Shown: one piece after another, positions 21,146-33,300 of the stretch
How the letters are laid out: each line of letters opens with the position of its first letter
How positions within the stretch are numbered: position 1 is the first letter of the stretch
Assembly: GCA_033239525.1 (NCBI GenBank)
Contig: BSYO01000020.1
Location: 7,622,656-7,686,655 of the forward strand
Reading direction: 5' to 3'
From: Nepenthes gracilis
Lineage: Eukaryota; Streptophyta; Magnoliopsida; Caryophyllales; Nepenthaceae
Length of the DNA: 64,000 bases
Program-made: the position numbers and the translations under genes
The notes under the pieces: model-generated
The model's database searches: none
What the model was told of the DNA's origin: nothing
What the model saw: only the letters and a program-made list of their open reading frames with translations

Positions 21146-23448
21146 TTGGACTGGTTGACCGGTTTGCATATTTCTACTAATTCAGACTTTTAGGCAATTT
21201 GGCTGCTCCTGTGCCATTTTTCCAGTTTGGTGATTTGGCCACTTTATGCCAGTTCCCCAAGAAAAAAAAGGGGATCCCTGACTAGGTATGTTGTTCTTTT
21301 GCTTGGATTGTAGGTATGCTTATTCATGCCAGGAACGGATGGCCTTATTGGAAGTCCTGTGTAAGCATAGTGCTAGGTTTCAAACAAATGACCGCGATTG
21401 TGATTTGATTGAGAAGTATGGAAAGAGCTGTGATTCCGGTGGCTGAGCTGAATAGGGCCTGGTACTTTCCCAGGCAATTTTGAACTTTTCGAGATACTAG
21501 ACTTGGGTAGATTAGTCTGATGTGATTCAGCCAACTGCTTTGGGATGTCTCCAAAATCACTTGAGCCCTGATGGCTTAGTTGCTGCGAAGGTCTCATCTT
21601 TCGCTCTTTCCAAATCCCCTGCCCACCACCAGAAAGTATCTTTGGGGACAGGTAACCTCACTCACGCCTCTTTACCTAGTTCGGAAAGCTTAGATGAGAA
21701 GGCCAGTAACTCTTCTTCACCGCGGGTTGATAGAGTCCAAAAGGATGGAGAATGCCTTATTTAGCTTCTGAAATATTCCCCTGCTGAAGGTAGACGGTGA
21801 TATTGCTTTAATTTTCCCTCCTTCTGATGTTATTAAATCTGGGGAGGAGTGTTGGGGAGCCACTTTGGCTGGTCATTTCTATGGTCGACCGCTGCATTTC
21901 AGGGCAGTAAAAATCATAGCTAGGAAAATTTAGGCTCATTTTGGATTATGTCATGTTGCTGAATTGGATAATGGCTTTTTCTAGTTTCAGTTTTCATCGG
22001 CAGCTCAGATGGAAATGTGTTTAAATGGAGGCCCTTGGACCTTCTCAGGATGCTTATTGTTACTCAGAAGATGGAAATTAGGTATACCTCTGACTAGAGA
22101 GCAATACATAGCTATTCCATTGTGGATAAAGCTGCAAAACGTACCAGTGGAATATTGGACTCCGTTGGGGCTTAGTTAGATTGCCGGTGCCGTAGGGAAA
22201 CCCATCTAGATGGATTCCAACACTGCCACAATGGAGTGTTTGAAATATGCCCGTATATGTGTTGAGGTGGGAATTGATTCTGCTTTTCCCTCTAAAATTA
22301 GGCTTTGTTCTTGGATGAACAATAATTGGACGAGTGAGCTAGCAATTGAGGTGGAATCGGCTACCAATGGAAACTAGAGAGAGGGGGAAACAGCCAACCT
22401 ATTTGAAATAATGTATCCCAATGCAAATCATATTCAGAATTTAGGCGTATAGGTCAGCTGCTGTCCCTCCCATCTGCTTTGAATGTTCATCCAGGTTCTG
22501 AGAAGACCCAGAAGCAACCGAAGTCTGCTCCTGCAATTCAGACCTTGAATGTCTCTGAGACTCTTTAGTTGGAGGAAGCTATCAATCTTCCTAGGATTAG
22601 CTTGGGTTATGATGGGTCAGAGTCTAGGACAGTATGTGATTCTAATCATAGAGCTTCATATTTGCTATAAGTGGGGAATAGTGGAGTTGGAGTTGTAGAG
22701 TCTACAAATGCAGAATACTGGAACCAACAATGCAGGATTCCCACAGATGTTGGCCCCCCTCTTTCCCACCTAGGTGAGTTTAGTGATGCTGATAGAGTGA
22801 CCTCTGCTTGTAAGGCTGCTAGAAAACATCCTAAATCGGAACCATTGTCGAGCAGCTCAAATTCTACTTTGCATCATAGTCCCTTGTCCACTCCTATGAA
22901 GCATGAGAGGGAGTAGTGTACGATGCAGCAGGGAAGCATGGGAACGAGAGGTGACCCAGCAAATCCTTGTGATGCTGCTACGGATGGCTCTTCCCCTCTA
23001 GATTCCTAGAGTGATCCCGGCACTCCATTGACTCTTGTCCCAACAATAGTAGCGGGTTTGAATAGACAAAAACAGAAAAGAAAGAAAAAACAAAAATAAC
23101 ATCTCAGTCAACCCCAATGATGTGGAAATACTCAAAGGGGTGTGTTATTATGTGGCTCTGATCATGGATGTGCTGGAAGCTTGGTGGCCGAAGTAAGGTA
23201 TACTCTGCATGTTGATCATCTTGAAGAATTGAATCAGGCTCATTTGTCTCCCCTCCAGCAAGATGGCAACTTGGAGATAAACCAAGGAGCAGTAGGTATG
23301 CCCCCAATTTCATATGCTGAAATGTTGAAGCATGGTATTGGTTTTTCTCCTGCTGAGACAAAGCAGACCCCTCGTATTGCCTCCCCTAGACCCTTAATTG
23401 AATGTGTTGAGCTGGAGGTTTCTTGTGGCGATCTGAAGACAATTTTTT
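21146..23448 (+). pseudogene. LINE ORF1 (DUF4283) remnant
   Basis: From about 21780 the translation gives a DUF4283-type domain with several stops: GHFYGRPLHFRAVKII, AELDNGFF, GGPWTFSGCLLLLRRW, AIPLWIKLQNVPVEYWTPLG, then YARICVEVGIDSAFPS. A tail from 23140 to 23447 (LCGSDHGCAGSLVAEV; PPISYAEMLKHGIGFS) matches the C-terminal part of the minus-strand ORF1 at 9849-9085. No zinc knuckle could be placed with certainty in 22400-22550. The copy is interrupted at 23448 by a minus-strand LINE tail. 21146-21500 is the upstream leader with no recognisable domain. Confidence 0.75.
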
Positions 23449-24282
23449 TTGGTAAGTAAGTAAAATGCATTAAATTTAAAAAAGTTACAAAACTTTGAGC
23501 TAACTCCAAGTATTTTTCCGACTTGAAATTAGAGCAAAGACCATAGGAAGTACCCCAAAACTCATTAATAAGTCCTGATCTGAGACCAAGACCCACGATA
23601 TGAAAAAAATAAAAAAACAACCGAAAACACATCAGGTCATGGAAGATCATATTCTCCCAAATAAAGGACACTAGCTTAGCCTACTAACGGCGGTAGTGGT
23701 TACGTACATAGCAAACAGCATCAAACGTGCTAGGTGCAGACCGCGCATCGGCATATATAGCAGATCGGGCGAGAACAGAACATCATTCCAAACCGGCATT
23801 TTATGCCAAATGGGCAAAAAGCTACCAGCCGGCAACCAAGGCCTCGCTGGCCACATCAGCAAGGCCATACCTTCCACACCACCAGCCGGGCAATTATAGC
23901 AGATGGTAACAAAACGGCACAAGAGGCATACGGGCTACATCAGCCAGGCATCAAACTAGCCGTAAGCCAAGCCGGGCAAAGAAACAAACTGGCAGAGCAC
24001 AGCATCAAAAATGCTAGGTGAACCAAATTGTCCACATCAGCCGATGGAGCATGTAGCCCAAACCGGGAGCGAGAGAGAGAAGGAACTGGAATGCCCACAT
24101 GGCAGCACACCAGACCACTTTTCCATGCCGGCATTTCCATGCATTATGAAGCATACCAGGCAATACACAACAACAAACGTGCTAAGCGAACCAAATTGTC
24201 CACATCAACGAATGGAGTAGGTTGCCCAAACTGGGAGCGAGAGAGACTAGGAACTGGAATGCCCAGGCAATACATAAGAAAC
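23449..24282 (-). mobile_element. LINE derivative, minus strand, with a 168-bp duplication
   Basis: It begins with TTTTTTTTGGTAAGTAAG and the reversed LINE tail (CCAAGTATTTTTCCGACTTG). Further right, two direct repeats of 168-bp spacing start with GAACCAAATTGTCCACATCA at 24020 and 24188, each followed by GGGAGCGAGAGAGA and GGAACTGGAATGCCCA. It ends where the tandem array starts. No protein domain is recognisable in any frame. Confidence 0.55.
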
Positions 24283-27200
24283 GCCTTGAGGCCGGCCACC
24301 CTATACCTCGGCTATCTGGATTTTCTTAGCTAGTTGTCCATGGCTTCTTCTGCTTCACGGCTCAGTGGTTCGTTGCGGGTTTTGTTTGGTATCTTGCTGA
24401 TGTGGTCCAGTCTCCATTTGCCCAAATTGGATGCTCTCCGTGTTCGTTATTCTTGGCTTCCTTTGTATCACAACTCAGTGGTTCGTTGCATTTATTGATT
24501 TGGTATCATGTTGCTGTGGTCTAGTGATCCAATTGCCCGTATTGGAAGATCTCCGTGTTAGGTATGCTGTTTGCCGGATGCCCTATGCTAATGCCGTATT
24601 ACTACTGTTGCTGATTTGCCAAACATACCGCTAAAAGTCGTTCTATCATGCTGATGTGCTCTTTCGGTCATGCGGAAAGCTCAAGGCTGACTTGGTAGTT
24701 GGCTCTTTGGTCAGCGTTTGTTTTCCTTCTTTGTATGTTTTCTTTGCTTTCACAGATTATTTCATTATATATTTGTGCTCGGGGTATACACTTGCGGCTT
24801 TCTTCTACCTCTAAGTCGGCAAAACACTTGGAGTTATAGCTTAGTTTATATACATTTTGCTAATTTAATTCAACTTTACTTACTTACCAAAAAAAAAAAG
24901 AAAGTATGATTTTTTCGGTAGACAGCAATAGGCCGGATTAAAAAAAAATGCCTTGAGGCAAGGTCACCCTATTTTCGGCTATCTAGATTTTCTTGGCCAA
25001 TTTTCCATGGCATCTTCTGCATCACGGCTCAGTGGTTCATTGTGATTTTTGTTTGGTATCTTGCTTATGTGATCCGGTCTCCATTTGCCCGAATTCGATG
25101 TTCTCCATGTTTGTTATTCTTGGCTTTCTTTGTATCACGGCTAAGTGGATCGTTGCGTTTATTGATTTGGTATCTTGCTGCTGTGGTCCAGTGATCCAAT
25201 TGCCTGTATTGGAAGATCTTCGTGTTAGGTATGCTGTTTGTCGAACGCCCTATGGTAATGCCATATTGCTACTGTTGCTGATTTGTCAAACATAACGCTG
25301 AATGTCGTTCTATCATGCCGATGTGCTCTTCCGGTCATACGGCAAGCTCGAGGCCGACTTTGTAGTTGGCTCTTTGGTCGGTGTTTTTTTCCTTCTTCGT
25401 AAGTTTTCTTTGTTTTCATGATTATTTCTTTGTATATTTGTGTGACAGATCGGATTATTTTTCCAATAAATAACCTCTGTCAATGGTAACACAAACTAAT
25501 ACCCATAATTAACTTATGGATTCTATAGAAATTTCGGCAAAATTTTCTCTGTAACTGGACGAAAACTTAAAAAAAATACAACCTACTCAAATACAACTGT
25601 GCAAGCACACATCTAACCAAAATAATCAATACAAAGCCTACAACACAACACATAGGAGCACAACATCTGCTATATCATCCATGGCTCCAATACAGTACTC
25701 CTATCTATTGTATTAGATCTAGAGAGGTGCCATCTAAAATAAAACAAAGCTCAAAACATCAACATAAATGCAAAAGTGTAACTAAATCATCAAAAGCTAC
25801 GGAAGCTTAACAAAACCATGATATATAATAACAAGCCACCTTCAACCATGAGTGGTCGTTACATTCCATTACAACAATATGACCAAATCTTCAATGTACT
25901 TGATGTCCAGCTAACCTCTTCAAGCAAGTCTCTCTCCTTACCCTAACTAATCTAGTGCCGGCTAAGTGTTCTCATCTGGAAGGAAAAACAGCAAGAGTGA
26001 GCGTACAGCTCAGCAAATATAATCATACTCAATACTTGTAGGCAAATAATAGAACAACAGGAATGGGGGGAATACAAGCAATCTCAATAATCATGAATCA
26101 GGAGAGGGAATAGGAAACATCTGAAATCACTAAATTCTCACGGTTACATCGATTTGGCATTATTCATTTTCATCATTATATCATCTTTGCGGACCCGAGC
26201 TAGTAGGCCGTACTAACCAACGATGCGAGAGAACGAGGAAAGGAATGTGTTCGCTACACATTCTAAAGCCACGGCTACATTTTAGGTCTGCAGCACTCGA
26301 CCATCGGTTGTATCTCCACTATGCAACATTTAACCAAACGGCTACATTTTAGGCCTGCAGCACTCGGCCAACACGCCCCATATCCCCCGGGGATCAGGGC
26401 AAACCTCGTTCTTCCATAGTAGTTTCCTAAAGCGTACCACAAACATCACCCGCTTCCACGAGCGGCCAGAATACGTGGCCATGTATTCCTCGGGTTCACA
26501 CCGCGATGGACATGGTAAGCTAAAGAATAGTACCCCTATGAATCATGGTCCTAGTTTCAAGATTAGTTCCAACACTTGGAGAGGAAAATCCACATTTGAC
26601 ATACACATTCACAACTCAGGAAATCCCATTCCTATCACATACATCTCCATCCAGAAGATCATTCCATCACACTGCACAATGTGGATTCCCTTCCATTTAC
26701 TTGCTTGGTTCACAACTTTCTGTGGGACTCAATCCTCTTATTCTTAACAAATCATTCCAAGTTCACGAGGGAGATTAGGATTTCATACCTCTGATGATCC
26801 CATATCATTTAGAAGCCTCCGAGACTCATTCCCTTGCTTCGGGTACACGGATACAACTTTTTGGGGCTTACATTACATTGAAACATTTAGACATCACTTT
26901 CATAACAATTAAATGAGGGCAAAGCATGTAAATTTCTCATTTATTTTCGGATGAACAGTGTCAGGGGGCTTTTAGAGCATCCGGACGCCGCGAGCGGCTC
27001 GATACTTATGAAATCGGACGTCCGATTGATACATATACACAATTGGGACGTGGTGATTCATCTTTTGGGGTCGATTCAACATACAACGAAGGTGGAAACA
27101 TGCAATTTCCCCCTTTACACTCGGATGAACAGTGTCAGGGCCAATTTCGAGGGCCCAGACACCACGATCGGGTCGAAACGTGCGAGATCGAACTCGCGGC

Positions 27201-29615
27201 TGATATATATACATACTTAGAACGTGGGGATTCACATTTTGAGGTCAATATCACGATACGTGGAAGAGAGACGGGAAATCCCCAATTTCGTGGGTTAGGG
27301 TTTCGGTGAAACCAAACCAAGTGGATCGGACATGATTCGAACAACTAACTACATATCCCTTGATCATTAATCATGGGTTTCAAGATTCTAACATTAATAA
27401 TGGGTATCGATACAAAATACCCAATCAAATCAAACAAAACATCGAAAGAGAACGAGAAGTGAGTATGAGAACACTTGTCTCGGCGCGTGCTTTCACCTTT
27501 ATAACTAGCTCTCAGACGGATTTGGACTCCACGGCCTCGATCTCCACCTTTCTCTCACTAAAACTGGCACTCCTTCTCTCTCTAGAAGCTTCTGGGATCG
27601 TGGGAAAAATGAGAAAAAGGAAGAAGCTGCAACTTAAAAAGGCGCCACCGCTCGAGCGTGCCTCGAGCGAGCATCAGGCGGCCGCAATTCTTGAAATCCC
27701 TCTCAAGCAGAGCTTGAGCCGCCAGCGGGCGGGAGCAATTCTGGAAATTGCGCTCGAGCCACGGCTCGAGCGTGCAGCAGGCGCAAGCCTGCTGGCAGCA
27801 CTTCAGCAGCACGAACCCGAATTCTCTCGATTTTCCTTCCGATACCTGATCTTATTCGTTCTATAGGCCTAGTCTTGATCATTAGCATACTAATTACCTC
27901 ATCATTATCAAGTTTTCAGACCCGTAACCTCACAATTTGTGCTCGTGGTATACCCTAGTGGCTTTCTTCTACCTCTAAGTCGGCAAAACACTTAGAGTTA
28001 GAGCTTAGTTTATGTACCATTAGCAATTTTAATTCAACTTTACATACTTACCAAAAAAAGAAAGTATGATTTTTTTGGTCGGCAGCAATAGGCCAGATTA
28101 AAAAAAAAAGTCGCTTTGAGGCCGGTCACCCTGTTTCCCGGCTATTTGGATTTTCTTGGCCAGTTTTTCATGGATTATTCTGCTTCACTGCTCAGTGGTT
28201 CGTTGCGAGTTTTGTTGGGTATCTTGCTGATGTGGTCCAGGTCTCCTTTGCCCGGATTGGATGCTCTCCGTGTTCGTTATTCTTGGTTTCCTCTATATCA
28301 CGACACAGTGGTTCATTGTATTTATTGATTTGGTATCATGCTACTGTGGTCCAGTGATCCAATTGCCCGTATTGGAAGATCTCCGTGTTAGGTATGCTGT
28401 TTTCCAGACACCCTATGCTAATGTTGTATTGCTACTGTTGCTGATTTGCCAAACATACCGCTGAAAGTCGTTCTATCGTGCTGATGTGCTCTTCTAGTCA
28501 TGCGGCAAGCTCGAGGCCGACTTGGTAGTTGCCTCTTTGATCAGCATTTGTTTTCCTTCTTTGTATATTTTCTTTGCTTTCATAGATCATTTCATTGTAT
28601 ATTTGTGCTCGGGTATACTCTAGCGGTTTTGTTCTACCTCTAAGTCAGCAAAACACTTGGAGTTATAGCTTTGTTTATGTACCTTTTGCTATTTTAATTC
28701 AACTTTACTTACTTACCAAAAAAAAGAAAGTATGATTTTTTCAGTAGGCAACAATAGGCCGGATTAAAAAAAATGCCTTGAGGCAGGTCACCCTATTTCC
28801 CAGCTATCTGGATTTTCTTGGCCAGTTTTCCATGGCATCTTCTGCATCACGACTTAGTGGTTCATTGTGATTTTTGTTTGGTATCTTGCTGATGTGGTCC
28901 AGTCTCCATTTGCCCGAATTGGATGTTCTCCATGTTTGTTATTCTTGGCTTCCTTTGTATCACAGCTATGTGGATTGTTGTGTTTATTGATTTGGTATCT
29001 TGCTCTGTGGTCTAGTGATCCAATTGTCCGTATTGGAAGATCTCCCTGTTAGGTATGTTGTTTCCTGGATACCCTATGCTAATGCTGTATTGCTATTGTT
29101 GTGGATTTTCCAAACATACCGCTGAAAGTCGTTCTATCGCGCTGATGTGCTCTTCCGGTCATGCGGCAAGCTTGAGGCCGACTTTGTAGTTTGTCTTTGG
29201 TCGGCATTTGTTTTCCTTCTTTGTAAGTTTTCTTTGCTTTCACAAGTTATTTGTTTGTATATTTGTGCTTGGGGTATACTGTAGTGGCTTTCTTCTACCT
29301 CTAAGTCGGCAAAACCCTTCGAGTTAGAGCTTAGTTTATGTACCTTTTGCTATTTTAATTCAACTTTACTTACCAAAAAAAAGTACAATTTTTTCAGTAG
29401 GCAGCAATAAACCGGATTAAAAAAAAATGCCTTGAGGCCGGTGACCCTGTTTCCCGGCTATCCGAATTTTCTTGGCTAGTTTTCCATGGCTTCTTTTGCA
29501 TCACGGCTCAGTGGTTCATTGTGATTTTTTTGATTATTTTGCTGATGTGGTCCAGTCTCCATTTACCCAAATTGGTTGTTCTCCGTGTTCATTATTCTTG
29601 GCTTCCTCTGTATCA
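24283..29615 (+). repeat. tandem array of about 660-bp LINE-tail units
   Basis: The phrase GCCTTGAGGC plus GGTCACCCT recurs at about 24283, 24951, 28113, 28775 and 29429. After removing the solo LTR at 25441-27934 and one TSD copy, the spacings are about 668, 663, 662 and 654 bp. Each unit ends with the LINE 3' signature (TACCTCTAAGTCGGCAAAACAC, TTTACTTACTTACC, poly-A) followed by a spacer with CAATAGGCCGGATTAAAAAAA. Each unit also holds an internal duplication with 113-bp spacing (CTCAGTGGTTCGTT at 24361 and 24474). There are four full units and a fifth cut off at about 29615. The small ORFs in each unit (for example 24431-24634 and 28261-28464) are repeats of one another and are not convincing genes. 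Confidence 0.85.
25441..27934 (-). mobile_element. solo gypsy-type LTR with perfect 5-bp TSD
   Basis: The segment starts TGTGACAGATCGGATT and ends TAACCTCACA, and is flanked on both sides by ATTTG (25436-25440 and 27935-27939). No internal region is present. It contains the core box (CTCATCTGGAAGGAAAAA... AGTGAGC, about 25970-26010), two ACATTTTAGG(C/T)CTGCAGCACTCG blocks, two copies of a 174-bp unit (GATGAACAGTGTCAGG at 26951 and 27125) and a CTCGAG-rich end (27645-27775). It split one unit of the tandem array, so it is younger than the array. ORFs such as 27360-27866 lie within the LTR and are not genes. Confidence 0.9.
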
Positions 29616-30268
29616 CATCGAAAGAGAAAAGTTAGTGAGCATGAGAATACTTGCCTCGACGCGTATTACCACTTTTATAACTAGTTCTCAAACCAATTCA
29701 AACTCCACGGGCTCGATCTCCTCCTTCCTCTCTCTAGAATCGGCGCTCCCTCTCTCTAGAAGGGTCTGGTTTGTGGAAGAATGAAAATCACGAAGCAGCA
29801 CACGGCTTTAAAATGGGTTGGCGCTCGAGCGCGCAGTGAGCGCGCGGCGTGCGTAGCCTTACTGTCCAGGCCAGCTCGAGCACGCAGCGAGCACAGACAA
29901 TCTGCATTTTGTACTCTCCATGGGCTAGAGCCCACGGAGGATGCGGGTCAGGCCCGCAGCAAGCTTGCAACAAGCCTACTTCATGTTTTTGCCATTCGGG
30001 ACCCATTTTGACCATTCTAACCTAATCTTTCACATCATTGGAACTTAGTTTTGATTATATAACATTAATAAGTCATGATTATCATAATTTAAAACCTAAA
30101 ATCTTATTTACGAATTAATATTTCATGGCTTACAATTTTCGTTCCCGATTCACCAATTTCGGCTCTTTGAGCTTTTCAATCCGATTCTTCCCGTACCTTT
30201 TGACCACAATTCACTTATATTAACTTAATTACCTTCTAATTATTATGTTCTTAGCTTGAAATCTCACA
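29616..30268 (-). mobile_element. truncated gypsy-type LTR
   Basis: Starting at ATCGAAAGAGAAAAGTTAGTG the sequence matches the right-hand quarter of the solo LTR (27445 onward): GAGAATACTTGCCTCGACGCG, GGCTCGATCTCCTCCTTCC, CTCGAGCGCGCAGTGAGCGC, ending in GAAATCTCACA. Its other three quarters are missing, and it joins the fifth array unit without an evident target-site duplication, which suggests a deletion junction. Confidence 0.65.
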
Positions 30269-30369
30269 CTCTATCTGTTTTTTCCTAAAACCTTAAGTTG
30301 AGACTCGAACTTCTGTTCCTGTTTCTGTAAGACGGAATCATTTGAGGAAAAAAAATTCGTTCTATCACA
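30269..30369 (+). mobile_element. end of a 5' LTR (putative U5) before a PBS
   Basis: This 100-bp piece ends TTCTATCACA immediately before the PBS-like sequence. It is interpreted as the remaining end of the plus-strand element's 5' LTR. The rest of that LTR is not recognisable to the left. Confidence 0.4.
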
Positions 30370-33300
30370 ATTGGTATCAGAGAAATGAGATACCTTCGAA
30401 AATGATTTGAATTGTAAGCGAAAGCTTAGGAAATAATTCTAACAGACCGAATCTAAAGGGATAGACATAGGATGATTAAGTTAGTTGAATAAATCCTAGG
30501 TGTTGTAGCTAGCATAAATTAGGTGAAGACATGAGTTAAATTAATTGGACTTTATCATTTTAGTCTGGTAAAGCAAGCTAGTACTAAGTAGGACAAGGAC
30601 ATTGAGTCTAGGAAGTTTCGTATCCTAGTCAATATTGGAGCCTGATTGAAATCTGATCGAGCTGCTTTTTTTTAGAAGTTGAAGTATTAGGTGGAGAAAT
30701 GGATGATGGCAGAGCCTTGAAACCTATGGGAACATAGCCAAGGGTTATAAGGTTTGATTCGGGGAAATCTGATCTGGAATCTTTTGAGGTTAGCGGTTCT
30801 GGGATGATTGAATTGCCACTAATCGAGGCCGTTTGGGATAAAGACTATATGTCTGGACGGATAGATACGGTGCCAGGATAAGGATTCTGTTGAACCATGA
30901 GAAGATGATTGATTATAGGAAAAATATGGAGGGTCCTTCGAATAATTCCGTGGGAATAATCAATCTGATCAATATTTGGGACAATGATGCAGTTGGGCTC
31001 AAGATAAAAGAAAAAAGTAATTTGGTTGAAGAAATCTAGTTGGCTACCTATAGCTTGAGTATGAGATAAGCCAATAGTGGGCTTTTTAGTGTTACGCTCT
31101 ATCTTGTAGGAAGTTTTGAAGGCAAATTTTTGAAGAATTCTGTCTCTATATGACATTGGGATGTTTAAAAGTCAAAATTAGATAGTAAGTGAGTGCACAA
31201 AGAATATGAGCAAATTTGTATGAGCTCTAATGATACCAACCCTTAATGGGTAAATCCTTGTCTGATGAAATTATGCGTATAGGTGTTTGGTTTGGGTCTG
31301 TGGATGAATTAGTTGATCTCATCTTAAGCACCGGAACTTGAAGTGATACCAAGATGATTAGCAAATTGCCACATTAGTGTAGATGACCTTGAAGACGGTA
31401 TCCTGATTTACAGTTGGGGTCAAAGGTTTTAAAGTATCAGATGAGTAGTAAAAAGAGAAGATTGGTTTTTCTGATCGGCAATGAAGGCTATTGTCAAGAA
31501 AGAGCCGGAATTGACATTGGTCTTAAGGACTCCAAATTGAATTGATGAGGCTATATAAGGAAATTATGAAAATTAAAAGTGTCCAAGAAACTAATGATCT
31601 GATGATTGAGAATCATTAAGTTTAAGATTAAGATATTCAAAAGAGATATGGTAGGGAATATTGTGGATTTTATATGGGCAAAGATTTCTATTGTAAAGGG
31701 ATTTTTAGAAACATTGCTTTATTTGGGATGGTTTGACCGCAAAATTAGGAACTGCCTATGTTTTCTCGGGATGAAATAGAAGAGAATGTGATTTCAAGGA
31801 AATTATGTGTTTGCCCTGAAGTCACGTTTGCCCTAAAGATTTTGGATTATTTCCTAGTTGTATAGATATGTGTATGCTCATGGATTTTGTGAATTTTGGG
31901 AAGTGCGACAAGTAGTTAGATGAGTATTCAATTGGAAAAAGGAATGTTTGGTTTATTCGGTCAATATGGTGAAAGTGGAACTGATAATTTGGAACCGATC
32001 TTTCGGTGACGCGAATCCTCTTAGAGTTGAAATTGTGCTCGAGGATGCTGGTGTAAATCGTATCGAGAGAGTATGGTATCCTATAGGTTGTTAAATTTAA
32101 AAAGAGACAAGGTCTGTTGAGTCAAGGATGGGCGTTAAGTCCAATCAGAAATTGGGACTGCCCTTTTCTAAATGTTGGTAGGTAACTGTTCGGGAATATA
32201 GCTAGGAAAGTTTGAGAATGTATGTACTTGAAGGAAAAGACCTAGCCAATCTGTTTTAATGGGCAGTTTTGAAGTGATTGAAATCAACTTTAGTCTCTAA
32301 AGATTGTGTGAAATTGAAAGAGCATCGGTTGAGTGCTGTTAAGGAAACCTTAGAACCTCCAGAAAGTAGAATTTAACTAATAAACTAAGAAGTTGGCTTT
32401 GACAGTAATGTCTTTAAGAAAGATTTCGATTTCGTCATCTTTCACCAATAAATGATCACCCACAAGCAAAGTGAGGGACGTGTTCGTGAGGTGAAATTGC
32501 TCCACCTATAATAAAAAATTTTTGTGATGAGATTTTCGAGGACTTAGGGACAATTCCTTGAAAGAAATTAAAGGATTGTAAACCTAAAAATTAATAGTTA
32601 CGATAGGTGGATCTCGGCATGATTCATAGGAGGCAAACGTTAGGATCGATTGTGGGTATTGGAAGCTTCCATTTGAGAAATTGTAGAATTTCTTTGGAGA
32701 TAATTCTGATCTAATAATCTCAAGGATTAAAAGTAGTTATGTTATGACGGAAGGATGACCTTTGGAGATCAAGCAATCTGTTTAAGGATTATAATGATAG
32801 GCTTTGATACTGTTAAGGAAACTCTAGGATTATGCTTTCTTGTATTGCTTTTAGATTGATACTCTTGGGATAAGTGGGAGAGGAATCCCTAGTTAGAGAT
32901 ACTTTTTCATTGATTGAAATCAGTAATTGGAAGTCTTTGCTTAAGAATTGTGGATATTGTTCTGGGTGATAACTTGTCTAATAAATTAAAGGTCAGAATG
33001 GTTATATTATGACTAAAGTTGATCTTGGGATTTTGTAAGCGGATAGACATGTCTAAGATTATATGGATGAACTTCGGTATCTTGAAGGAGGAACGAATAT
33101 CAGTACTGATCGTGAACGTTAAGGGTTTATAGCTTTGGTACTGGTAGTGAATTTATGGGTAAGTTCACTTAACTGAGGTGATAGGATGTTACATCCCTAA
33201 GTTAGAGAACAAAATCGTGTCTGAAGTGTGGAGGTCATGAAATTGAAAATAAAAAGCTATGTGGTCTTGTTATAAAAACAATCAAATGGTTCACCCACGG

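Noticed and set aside
24431..24634. Repeated 60-100-residue ORFs (24431, 24993, 28261) as a small protein family
   Set aside because: They are the same stretch of the tandem unit in successive copies. Frames differ by indels between units, and the sequence contains the LINE 3' region.
27360..27866. 168-residue ORF as a gene
   Set aside because: It is within the solo LTR at 25441-27934; the ORF arises over the CTCGAG-rich segment and is broken in sister LTRs.
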